Origin: Stenotrophomonas sp. UBA2124
GTDB lineage: Bacteria; Pseudomonadota; Gammaproteobacteria; Xanthomonadales; Xanthomonadaceae
Length of the DNA stretch: 64,000 bases
Assembly (NCBI GenBank): GCA_002329155.1
Contig: DCXY01000029.1
Coordinates: 71,093 to 135,092 of the forward strand
Direction: 5' to 3'
Below, piece by piece: positions 57,166 to 64,000 of the stretch. A model generated the notes under the pieces. The model was not told the origin of the DNA and made no database searches. It worked only from the letters and a program-made list of their open reading frames with translations. The first letter of the stretch is position 1. Each line of letters opens with the position of its first letter. Position numbers and translations under genes: made by a program.

Positions 57166-58151
57166 AAGCGGTCCCGCTCGCGCTCTTCAAAAGCTGCGGT
57201 GTCCTCGCGCATCGCCTTCATCAGCGCCTGCAGGTCCGCCGGCACCGGTGCGGTGTTGCGGATGGCCTCACCGGTCACCGGGTGCACGAATTCCAGCGTC
57301 TCGGCGTGCAGCGCCTGCCGCTTGAAGCCCCGCAGCTGCGCGACCAGCTCGTCGCTGGCGCCCTTGGGCAGCTTGAGCGCGCCGCCGTACAGCGGGTCGC
57401 CGACGATGGCGTGCTTGATGTGCGCCATGTGCACGCGGATCTGGTGGGTGCGGCCGGTTTCCAGGCGGCACTCCAGCGCGGTGTGTGCGCGGAAACGCTC
57501 GCGCAGGCGGTAATGGGTGACCGCGTCCTTGCCGTCCTCGCGCACGCCCATGCGCAGGCGGTCGCGCGGGTGGCGGTCGATGGCCGCGTCCACGGTGCCA
57601 CCGGACACCAGCGCGCCCACCACCACGGCCAGATACTGGCGGTGCACCTCGCGGGCCGACAGCTGCTCCACCAGCGCGGTCTGCGCCTGCACGGTGCGCG
57701 CCACCACCATCACGCCGCTGGTGTCCTTGTCCAGGCGATGGACCACGCCCGCGCGCGGCACCTTGGCGATTTCCGGGTCGCGGAACAGCAGCGCGTTGAC
57801 CAGGGTGCCGGTCGGGTTGCCCGCGCCCGGGTGGACCACCAGGCCAGCGGGTTTGTCTATCACGAAGACATGCTCGTCCTCGTACAGGATGGACAGCGGG
57901 ATGTCCTCCGGCAGGGCATTGGTCTCGATTTCCAGCACCGCATTCAGGGAAACCGCCTCGCCGCCGCGCACCGGGTCGCGCGGGCGGGCGGGCACGCCGT
58001 CCATCAGCACCGCCCCGCTCTTGATCCATTCGGTCAGGCGCGAGCGGGAGAATTCGGGGAAAAGCTCGGCCACCACGGCGTCGAAACGACGGCCTGCGGC
58101 GGTATCGGGCACCAGCGCCTGGCGCTGGCTGGGGGAGGTGTTCTGGGACAT
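57162..58151 (-). CDS. rluD: 23S rRNA pseudouridine synthase RluD
   Basis: The ATG at 58151 gives a 329-residue protein with an N-terminal S4 domain ([20 protein letters not shown]) and the catalytic core with Asp in [15 protein letters not shown], followed by [12 protein letters not shown]. RluD makes the pseudouridines of helix 69 in 23S rRNA. It is divergent from bamD, the classical gene order. Confidence 0.95.
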   Translation of the reverse strand: MSQNTSPSQRQALVPDTAAGRRFDAVVAELFPEFSRSRLTEWIKSGAVLMDGVPARPRDPVRGGEAVSLNAVLEIETNALPEDIPLSILYEDEHVFVIDKPAGLVVHPGAGNPTGTLVNALLFRDPEIAKVPRAGVVHRLDKDTSGVMVVARTVQAQTALVEQLSAREVHRQYLAVVVGALVSGGTVDAAIDRHPRDRLRMGVREDGKDAVTHYRLRERFRAHTALECRLETGRTHQIRVHMAHIKHAIVGDPLYGGALKLPKGASDELVAQLRGFKRQALHAETLEFVHPVTGEAIRNTAPVPADLQALMKAMREDTAAFEERERDRL

Positions 58152-58266
58152 GTTCAGACCGGCTGGATGACGAATTCGGGGGTCCTGGCCGCAACAGTCA
58201 GTCGCAGGACAGGCCACTAGGCTATCATCGCAACTTCGTATTCCTGCCGCGTCCCGCCCTGAACCC
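58152..58266. promoter_or_regulatory. Divergent promoter region of rluD and bamD
   Basis: This 115-bp spacer must hold both promoters. The part near bamD contains CTAGGCTATCATCGCAACTT, where TATCAT could serve as its -10. No clear -35 or operator was identified. Confidence 0.4.
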
Positions 58267-59148
58267 ATGATTCGACGCCACCTGCTGTCCGCGCCCGTCC
58301 GCCTCACCGCCCTGCTGCTGGTCCTGGTTTTCGTTGCCACTGGCTGCCATCGCGGCACCAAGGGCAAGGATGCTGACGAAGGCATGCCGGTCGAACAGCT
58401 CTACGAAAAGAGCCACAAGCTCATGCAGGGCGGCAACTGGTCCGGGGCTGAAACCAGCTTCAAGCGCCTGATCGCCCAGTACCCGTATGGCCCGTACACC
58501 GAGCAGGCGATGATCGAAAGCGCCTACGCCCAGTACAAGGCCGGCAAGAACGATGACGCGGTGTCCAGCATCGACCGCTTCATCCGCACCTACCCGACCC
58601 ACCGCAACATCGCCTACATGTACTACCTGCGCGGCCTGGCCAACGGCAACCGCGATACGGTTTTCCTGCGCCGCGTATGGTCGCTGGACCCGAGCCGCCG
58701 CGACCTGTCCACCCCGCGCCAGGCCTTTGCCGATTTCAACATCGTCACCGAGCGTTACCCGAACAGCCGCTACGCCGCCGACGCGCGCCAGCGCATGATC
58801 GAGCTGCGTGACGTGTTCGCCCAGCACGAGCTGGACAACGCCCTGTACTACGCCCGTCGCGGCGCCTGGGTCTCCGCTGCCGGCCGTGCCAACTACCTGC
58901 TGGAAACCTACCCGCAGAGCGCGTTCCAGTACGACGCCGTGGCGGTGCTGGGCGAGGCCTATACCCATACCGGCAACAAGACCCTGGCCGACGATGCCCG
59001 CCGCGTGCTGCAGCTGAACCAGCCCGATCACCCGTGGCTGACCGGCGACTGGCCGAAGTACCCATGGATGATCCGCAAGCTCAACCCGTTCGCGGGCGAG
59101 CGTTCGGTGGCCACCGGCCAGAGCAACGCGACGATGGGCCGCAAGTAA
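58267..59148 (+). CDS. bamD: Outer membrane assembly lipoprotein BamD
   Basis: The 293-residue protein has a lipoprotein signal with FVATGC (Cys near residue 28) and TPR repeats typical of BamD ([52 protein letters not shown]). It is an essential part of the BAM complex that inserts beta-barrels, including the TonB receptors seen here. The C-terminal ~40 residues are longer than in E. coli BamD. Confidence 0.95.
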   Translation: MIRRHLLSAPVRLTALLLVLVFVATGCHRGTKGKDADEGMPVEQLYEKSHKLMQGGNWSGAETSFKRLIAQYPYGPYTEQAMIESAYAQYKAGKNDDAVSSIDRFIRTYPTHRNIAYMYYLRGLANGNRDTVFLRRVWSLDPSRRDLSTPRQAFADFNIVTERYPNSRYAADARQRMIELRDVFAQHELDNALYYARRGAWVSAAGRANYLLETYPQSAFQYDAVAVLGEAYTHTGNKTLADDARRVLQLNQPDHPWLTGDWPKYPWMIRKLNPFAGERSVATGQSNATMGRK

Positions 59149-59170
59149 GCGCCATCGCCACGCATGAAAC

Positions 59171-59199
59171 AGCAAAGGGGCCTTCGGGCCCCTTTTGCT
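59171..59199 (+). terminator. Terminator of bamD
   Basis: AGCAAAGGGGCC-TTCG-GGCCCCTTTTGCT forms a 12-bp stem with one bulged T and a stable UUCG tetraloop, 22 bp after the stop codon, followed by TTGAG. Confidence 0.88.
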
Positions 59200-59239
59200 T
59201 TGAGTAGTTCTTTGATGAAGTAGCAGTTGGGCCTGCGCC

Positions 59240-59533
59240 CCCTTTCCCCCGGGAGATTTGATCAGCGTCGAATCTCCGCCGAACTGCCAGGAAGCCTGGA
59301 AAGCGTAGATCACTCCCTTCTCCCGTTTGCGGGAGAAGGTGCCCCGAAGGGGCGGATGAGGGCGCTATTGGTGTTTTGGAGATTGAAGTCCACTTCTGGG
59401 CACCACCGGCAGCGCATTCATTCCATCTGACTTCGCTGCCCTCACCCCAACCCCTCTCCCGCACGCGGGAGAGGGGCTCTCAGCAGGGATTCGACGCTGA
59501 TCAGGCCTCGGGTAGAGGGGTTGGGGTGAGGGC
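59240..59533 (-). repeat. Composite ~240-bp intergenic repeat, copy 2 (inverted), with extra half
   Basis: Read on the minus strand from 59485 down to about 59240, it repeats the order of 51111-51360: family B hairpin, CGAAGTCAGATGGA, TTGGACTTCAA, CACCAATAGCGCCCTCATCC, CCCCTTCGGGG, GAGAAGG and GATCTACGC. An additional half-unit GAGGGGTTGGGGTGAGGGC ends at 59533, beside the nadE stop. The 391-bp gap contains no supported gene apart from this and the bamD terminator. Confidence 0.85.
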
Positions 59534-59539
59534 GCCTGA

Positions 59540-61177
59540 TCAGCCCATATACCCGTTGGTGATCGGATACCGCCGCTCGCGCCCGAACGCACGCCGTGAC
59601 ACCTTGGGACCCGGCGCGGCCTGGTGGCGCTTCCACTCACTGATGCGCACCAGTTTCAGCACCCGGTCCACCACCTCCGGCGCGTAGCCGGCGGCGATGA
59701 TGTCCTCGCGCGACTGCTCCTGGTCGATGTAGCGGTACAGGATGCCGTCCAGCACGTCATAGGCCGGCAGCGAATCCTGATCGGTCTGGTTCTCGCGCAG
59801 CTCGGCCGATGGCGGCCGTGAGATCACCGCCGGCGGGATCACCGGCGCGCCGCCCACCGTGTTGCGCCACTTCGACAGGCCGTACACCTCGGTCTTGTAC
59901 AGGTCCTTCAGCGGCGCGTAGCCACCGCACATGTCGCCGTAGATGGTCGCGTACCCCACCGCGTATTCGCTCTTGTTGCCGGTGGTCAGCAGCAGGCCGC
60001 CGAACTTGTTGGACAGCGCCATCAGGATCACGCCACGGCTGCGCGACTGCAGGTTCTCCTCGGTGACATCGGCTTCCTGCCCCTCGAACATGGCCGACAG
60101 CGACTGCATCAGGCCCTGGAAGGCCGGCTCGATCGGAACCGTCTCCAGCTTCACGCCCAGCGCCTTGCACTGCTCCACGGCCAGATCGTTGGACAGATCG
60201 GCGGTATAGCGCGACGGCAGGCTCACCGCGGTCACGTTGTCCGCGCCCAGCGCGTCCACCGCCATTGCCAGCACCAGCGCCGAGTCGATGCCGCCGGACA
60301 GCCCCAGCCACACCTTCTCGAAGCGGTTCTTGCGGCAGTAGTCCTGGATGCCACGGGTCACCGCACGCCAGGCCAGCGCGTCCATGCTCTCGTCGCCATC
60401 GTCGATCCAGCGCAGCGGCATGAAGCTGCGGGCCTCCACGTTGTACTCGACCACCAGCATTTCTTCGGAGAACGCCACCGCCGCCGGATGCACGCTGCCA
60501 TCGCCGTCAGCCACTACCGAGGCGCCATCGAACACCACCGCATCCTGCCCTCCCACCATGTTGAGGTAGGCCAGGCCGACACCACTGGCGGCACCGCGCT
60601 CGGCCAGCAGCGCATCGCGCTGGGCATGCTTGCCCCGCTCATAGGGCGAGGCATTGGGCACCAGCACCAGTTCGGCACCCGCGGCGACGGTGCCGGCAAG
60701 CGGCTCCGGATACCAGAGGTCCTCACAGATCACCACGCCCACCTGCACGCCGTTGAGCTCGAACACGCAGTTGTCGCCGTCCGGGTCCACATCGAAATAG
60801 CGGCGCTCATCGAACACGGCGTAATTGGGCAGTTCGCGCTTGCGATAGGTGGTTTCCACTTTGCCTTCGCGCAGCACGCTGGCCGCGTTGTAGACCACCG
60901 CTCCCGCACTCTGCGGCCAACCGACCACGGCGACGATGCCGGTGGTCTCGGCGGCGATGCGCGCGATGGCCAACTCGCAATCGCGCAGGAAGGCAGGGCG
61001 CAGCAGCAGGTCCTCTGGCGGGTAGCCACTGATGGCCAGCTCCGGGAACACCACCACGTCAGCGCCGTACTCGTCGCGCGCCTCCTGCAGCAGCTGGACG
61101 ATACGGCCGGTGTTGCCGGCCACGTCACCCACCGGGAAATCAAACTGGGCCAGCGCGATGCGTAGCGATTGGGACAT
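59540..61177 (-). CDS. nadE: Glutamine-dependent NAD+ synthetase
   Basis: The ATG at 61177 gives MSQSLRIALAQFDFPVGD, the usual N-terminus. The 545-residue protein has an N-terminal nitrilase-type glutaminase with Glu (FPELAISGYPPEDL), Lys (RKRELPNYAVFDERRYF) and Cys (VVICEDLWYPE), and a C-terminal NAD synthetase with LGLSGGIDSALVLAMA. It amidates nicotinate adenine dinucleotide to NAD using glutamine nitrogen. Length is typical of the two-domain form. Confidence 0.96.
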   Translation of the reverse strand: MSQSLRIALAQFDFPVGDVAGNTGRIVQLLQEARDEYGADVVVFPELAISGYPPEDLLLRPAFLRDCELAIARIAAETTGIVAVVGWPQSAGAVVYNAASVLREGKVETTYRKRELPNYAVFDERRYFDVDPDGDNCVFELNGVQVGVVICEDLWYPEPLAGTVAAGAELVLVPNASPYERGKHAQRDALLAERGAASGVGLAYLNMVGGQDAVVFDGASVVADGDGSVHPAAVAFSEEMLVVEYNVEARSFMPLRWIDDGDESMDALAWRAVTRGIQDYCRKNRFEKVWLGLSGGIDSALVLAMAVDALGADNVTAVSLPSRYTADLSNDLAVEQCKALGVKLETVPIEPAFQGLMQSLSAMFEGQEADVTEENLQSRSRGVILMALSNKFGGLLLTTGNKSEYAVGYATIYGDMCGGYAPLKDLYKTEVYGLSKWRNTVGGAPVIPPAVISRPPSAELRENQTDQDSLPAYDVLDGILYRYIDQEQSREDIIAAGYAPEVVDRVLKLVRISEWKRHQAAPGPKVSRRAFGRERRYPITNGYMG

Positions 61178-61178
61178 A

Positions 61179-61559
61179 TCAACAACCTTCTGCTTGGCCC
61201 CGCAGCCTGCGGGGGCTTGGTTCGGGCGACAGTGCGCGGGCGATGGCCTCGCGGACCGCGGCACTGTCCTTCAGGGCCTCATTATTCCAGAAGCGCAGCA
61301 CGCGGTAGCCCTTGGCGACCAGGAAAGCATCGCGGGCCGGCTGATGGGGGTCATCCGCATGCTGCCCGCCGTCCAGCTCGACGACTAGCCTATGCTCCAG
61401 GCAGACGAAATCGGCGACATACGGGCCAACCGGGTGCTGGCGCCGGAACTTGCACCCCATCAGGCGGCGATCACGGAGCAGATACCACATCCTCCGTTCC
61501 GTATCCGTCATCCGGCCGCGCAGCGCGCGGGCAGTGTTGGTCTTGTTTTGCTTTCGCAT
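61179..61559 (-). CDS. DUF559 (Vsr/MTase-associated endonuclease-like) protein
   Basis: The ATG at 61559 gives MRKQNKTNTARALRGRMTD, a normal DUF559 N-terminus, and a ~126-residue product; a GTG 15 bp upstream is also open. The core YVADFVCLEHRLVVELDGGQH has the Asp and Glu-x-Asp spacing of a PD-(D/E)XK nuclease fold related to Vsr. Activity is unproven for most members. The stop lies 1 bp before the nadE start, so the two are probably co-transcribed, although they share no known pathway. Confidence 0.85.
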   Translation of the reverse strand: MRKQNKTNTARALRGRMTDTERRMWYLLRDRRLMGCKFRRQHPVGPYVADFVCLEHRLVVELDGGQHADDPHQPARDAFLVAKGYRVLRFWNNEALKDSAAVREAIARALSPEPSPRRLRGQAEGC

Positions 61560-61660
61560 CACGTCGTCGTCCACAGGGGGAAACCTGGACGATCGAAGGA
61601 GCAGTGTTGCGGGTAAACAGGGAAATCCCTTCCAGGTTCATGGGAAAACGCCAGAAGCGG

Positions 61661-61700
61661 CCCTCACCCCATCCCCTCTCCCGCAAGCGGGAGAGGGGAT
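61661..61700. repeat. Family B hairpin half-unit
   Basis: CCCTCACCCC followed by ATCCCCTCTCCCGC-AA-GCGGGAGAGGGGAT, a 14-bp perfect stem, in the 416-bp gap between the DUF559 gene and sucD. Confidence 0.8.
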
Positions 61701-61766
61701 GGATCTACGCACGTGTCAGGCCATGCCTCTGTTCGGCCAATCGCTCGCAGCAACACGTCATCTCAA

Positions 61767-61832
<66 letters not shown>

Positions 61833-61837
61833 GCTTT

Positions 61838-61876
61838 CCCCTCTCCCGCCTGCGGGAGAGGGGTAGGGGTGAGGGC
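61838..61876. repeat. Family B hairpin half-unit (opposite orientation)
   Basis: CCCCTCTCCCGC-CT-GCGGGAGAGGGG followed by TAGGGGTGAGGGC. Together with 61661-61700 it brackets the hexanucleotide tract, giving a family B pair with a 137-bp centre. Confidence 0.85.
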
Positions 61877-61927
61877 GCTCTTGGCTCTGCTTTTACTTCT
61901 GCTTCTACCTTCACCACCCCCAAAACA

Positions 61928-61955
61928 GGAAAGGCCACCCGAAGGTGGCCTTTCC
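61928..61955 (-). terminator. Rho-independent terminator of sucCD
   Basis: GGAAAGGCCACC and GGTGGCCTTTCC form a perfect 12-bp stem with a TTCG loop on the minus strand, 20 bp after the sucD stop, followed by TGTTTTG. Confidence 0.88.
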
Positions 61956-61975
61956 CATCACGCTACAACCCGGTC

Positions 61976-62851
61976 TTACTTGACCAGCGCAGCAATGGCA
62001 GCACCCAGGTCGCCCGGCGAACGGACGGTCTTGACGCCAGCGGCTTCCATCGCCGCGAACTTGCCTTCAGCCGTGCCCTTGCCGCCCGAAGCGATGGCGC
62101 CAGCATGGCCCATGCGCTTGCCGGCCGGGGCCGAGGCGCCGGCAATGAAACCGACAACCGGCTTCTTGACGTGGTTCTTGATGTACTCGGCACCGGCTTC
62201 CTCGGCGTCGCCGCCGATTTCGCCCACCATGATGATGCCTTCGGTCTGCGGGTCTTCGTTGAACAGCTTCAGGCAGTCAACGAAGTTCAGGCCGTTGATG
62301 GGGTCACCACCAATGCCGATGCAGGTGGACTGGCCCAGGCCGACCTCGGTGGTCTGCTTGACCGCTTCATAGGTCAGCGTGCCCGAACGCGACACGATGC
62401 CGATCTTGCCCGGCATGTGGATGTGGCCCGGCATGATGCCGATCTTGCACTCGCCCGGGGTGATCACGCCGGGGCAGTTCGGCCCGATCAGCACGGTGTC
62501 CGGGTGCGAGGCCTTCAGCACGTTGTCCACGCGCAGCATGTCCAGCACCGGGATGCCCTCGGTGATGCAGACGATGACCTTGATGCCGGCAGCTGCGGCT
62601 TCCAGGATCGCGTCAGCGGCGAACGGTGGCGGCACGTAGATGACCGACGCATTCGCACCGGTGGACTTCACCGCATCGGCCACGGTGTTGAACACCGGCA
62701 GGTCGATATGGGTGGTGCCGCCCTTGCCCGGAGTGACGCCGCCGACCACCTGGGTGCCGTACTCGATCATCTGGGTGGCGTGGAAGGTGCCCTGCTGGCC
62801 GGTGAAGCCCTGCACGATCACCTTGGTGTTCTTGTTGATCAAAACAGACAT
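61976..62851 (-). CDS. sucD: Succinyl-CoA synthetase alpha subunit
   Basis: The 291-residue protein has the CoA-binding Rossmann start ([18 protein letters not shown]), [18 protein letters not shown] and the phosphorylated His in [17 protein letters not shown]. With SucC it converts succinyl-CoA to succinate with nucleotide triphosphate formation in the TCA cycle. It starts 21 bp after sucC, and a strong terminator follows. Confidence 0.97.
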   Translation of the reverse strand: MSVLINKNTKVIVQGFTGQQGTFHATQMIEYGTQVVGGVTPGKGGTTHIDLPVFNTVADAVKSTGANASVIYVPPPFAADAILEAAAAGIKVIVCITEGIPVLDMLRVDNVLKASHPDTVLIGPNCPGVITPGECKIGIMPGHIHMPGKIGIVSRSGTLTYEAVKQTTEVGLGQSTCIGIGGDPINGLNFVDCLKLFNEDPQTEGIIMVGEIGGDAEEAGAEYIKNHVKKPVVGFIAGASAPAGKRMGHAGAIASGGKGTAEGKFAAMEAAGVKTVRSPGDLGAAIAALVK

Positions 62852-62872
62852 TGGATTTCCTTCGGTGTCGGG

Positions 62873-64000
62873 TCAGGCGGCGTTCTTGACAGCTTCAACG
62901 ACCTTCTTGGCGCCGTCGTTGATGTTGTCAGCCGGGATGATGGCCATGCCGCTGTCACGCAGCAGCTGCTTGCCTTCTTCCACATTGGTGCCTTCCAGGC
63001 GCACCACGACCGGCACCTTGACGCCGACTTCCTTCACTGCGGCGATGATGCCCTCGGCAATCATGTCGCAGCGGACGATGCCGCCGAAGATGTTGACGAA
63101 GATGCCTTCGACCTTGTCCGAGGACAGGATCAGCTTGAACGCTTCGATCACGCGCTGCTTGTTGGCACCGCCGCCCACGTCCAGGAAGTTCGCCGGCTCG
63201 CCGCCGTTGAGCTTGATCACGTCCATGGTGGCCATGGCCAGGCCGGCACCATTCACCATGCAGCCGATGTTGCCGTCCATGGTGACGTAGTTGATGTCCA
63301 GCTCCGAAGCGGTGACTTCGGTTTCATCTTCCTGGGACTTGTCGCGCATGGCGACCAGTTCCTTGTGGCGGAAGTTGGCGTTGTCGTCGCTGTTGAACTT
63401 GCCGTCCAGCGCGTACAGGTTGCCGTCGTCCAGGATGGCCAGCGGGTTGATCTCAACCAGCGCCAGGTCCTTGTCGTTGAAGATGCGGTACAGGTTGACC
63501 ATGATGTTGGCGAACTGGCCGGCCTGCTTGGCGGTCAGGCCCATCTTGAAGCCGATGTCACGGCCGTGGTAACCCTGCACGCCCTCGACGAAGTCCACGT
63601 TCAGGGTGTGGATCTTGTCCGGGGTTTCGGCTGCAACCTGCTCGATCTCCATGCCGCCTTCCGAGGAGGCGATGAAGCTGATGGTGCGGGTGCCACGATC
63701 GACCAGCACCGACAGGTACAGTTCCTTGACGATCTCACCGGCGGTGGTCACCAGCACCAGGTTGATCGGCAGCTCGACGCCGGCGGTCTGGTAGGTGGCC
63801 ATCTTGGTGCCGAGCATCTTGGCCGCAGCGGCCTTCACGTCCTCGACGGTCTTGCAGAACTTGACGCCGCCGGCCTTGCCGCGGCCGCCTGCGTGGATCT
63901 GAGCCTTGACCATCCAGGGGCCCTGGCCCAGCGACTGGGCGACTGCAACCGCCTCGTCCGGGGTTGCCGCGACCTTGCCGGCCGGGACCGGGATGCCGTA
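62873..64000 (-). CDS. sucC: Succinyl-CoA synthetase beta subunit (N-terminus outside the window)
   Basis: The frame stays open to the right edge, reading [19 protein letters not shown] before [18 protein letters not shown], so only about the first 13-15 residues are missing. The ATP-grasp domain ([39 protein letters not shown]) and the CoA-ligase domain ([37 protein letters not shown]) are complete. It is the partner of SucD in one operon. Confidence 0.97.
   Translation of the reverse strand, partial: YGIPVPAGKVAATPDEAVAVAQSLGQGPWMVKAQIHAGGRGKAGGVKFCKTVEDVKAAAAKMLGTKMATYQTAGVELPINLVLVTTAGEIVKELYLSVLVDRGTRTISFIASSEGGMEIEQVAAETPDKIHTLNVDFVEGVQGYHGRDIGFKMGLTAKQAGQFANIMVNLYRIFNDKDLALVEINPLAILDDGNLYALDGKFNSDDNANFRHKELVAMRDKSQEDETEVTASELDINYVTMDGNIGCMVNGAGLAMATMDVIKLNGGEPANFLDVGGGANKQRVIEAFKLILSSDKVEGIFVNIFGGIVRCDMIAEGIIAAVKEVGVKVPVVVRLEGTNVEEGKQLLRDSGMAIIPADNINDGAKKVVEAVKNAA

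Overview
The window is a high-GC gammaproteobacterial chromosome segment that fits Stenotrophomonas (Xanthomonadaceae). The strongest marker is the divergent blaL2–ampR pair: a class A beta-lactamase with a twin-arginine leader next to a LysR regulator, the intrinsic inducible L2 locus of that genus. Supporting signs are the tol-pal cluster fused to queE/queC, TonB receptors of xanthomonad type, and many REP-like inverted repeats between genes.

Layout. 1–3.7 kb: the end of recQ, converging on an operon of an ECF sigma factor and a transmembrane Ser/Thr kinase with TPRs. 3.7–6.8 kb: an AT-richer accessory island beside tRNA-Lys, with a D12-class adenine methyltransferase, a ParB/Srx-fold protein, a fragment of a P2-type terminase large subunit and a possible integrase tail. 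6.9–19.2 kb: a long minus-strand housekeeping block, yebC–ruvC–ruvA–kup–ruvB–ybgC–tolQRAB–pal–cpoB–queE–queC, covering Holliday-junction processing, potassium uptake, envelope constriction and queuosine precursor synthesis. 19.3–30.5 kb: a small hydrolase, a GNAT, aspS, a secreted DUF3011 repeat protein, a second kinase-TPR paralogue, a cation/proton antiporter and blaL2/ampR. 30.7–49.5 kb: an ABC-F protein, two paralogous TonB-dependent receptors, a YbaL-type antiporter, a MetY-like enzyme, clpB behind a sigma-32-like promoter, an NCS2-type permease and several exported proteins. 49.7–59.1 kb: a YidB/OmpA fusion, a trehalose cluster (otsB, GH15 hydrolase, otsA), then rluD–pgeF–DUF4166–DCC as four genes each overlapping the next by 4 bp, divergent from bamD. 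59.5–64 kb: nadE, a DUF559 protein, sucD and most of sucC (cut by the window end).

Working together. TolQRAB-Pal-CpoB, BamD and the OmpA-like protein serve the outer envelope; RuvABC and RecQ serve recombination; OtsAB makes trehalose, with the GH15 enzyme probably acting on it or a related glucan; AmpR controls L2. The two TPR kinases look like sensors, one of them coupled to its own sigma factor.

The less ordinary material is the phage-derived ParB/methyltransferase island, the sigma-factor/kinase pair with an Ala at a usual Thr position, and several layers of intergenic repeats: large paired inverted repeats, an 80-bp tandem array, a roughly 240-bp composite element present twice in opposite orientation, and an 11-unit hexanucleotide tract. 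Nothing here can be called a new system with certainty; the island is the best candidate.
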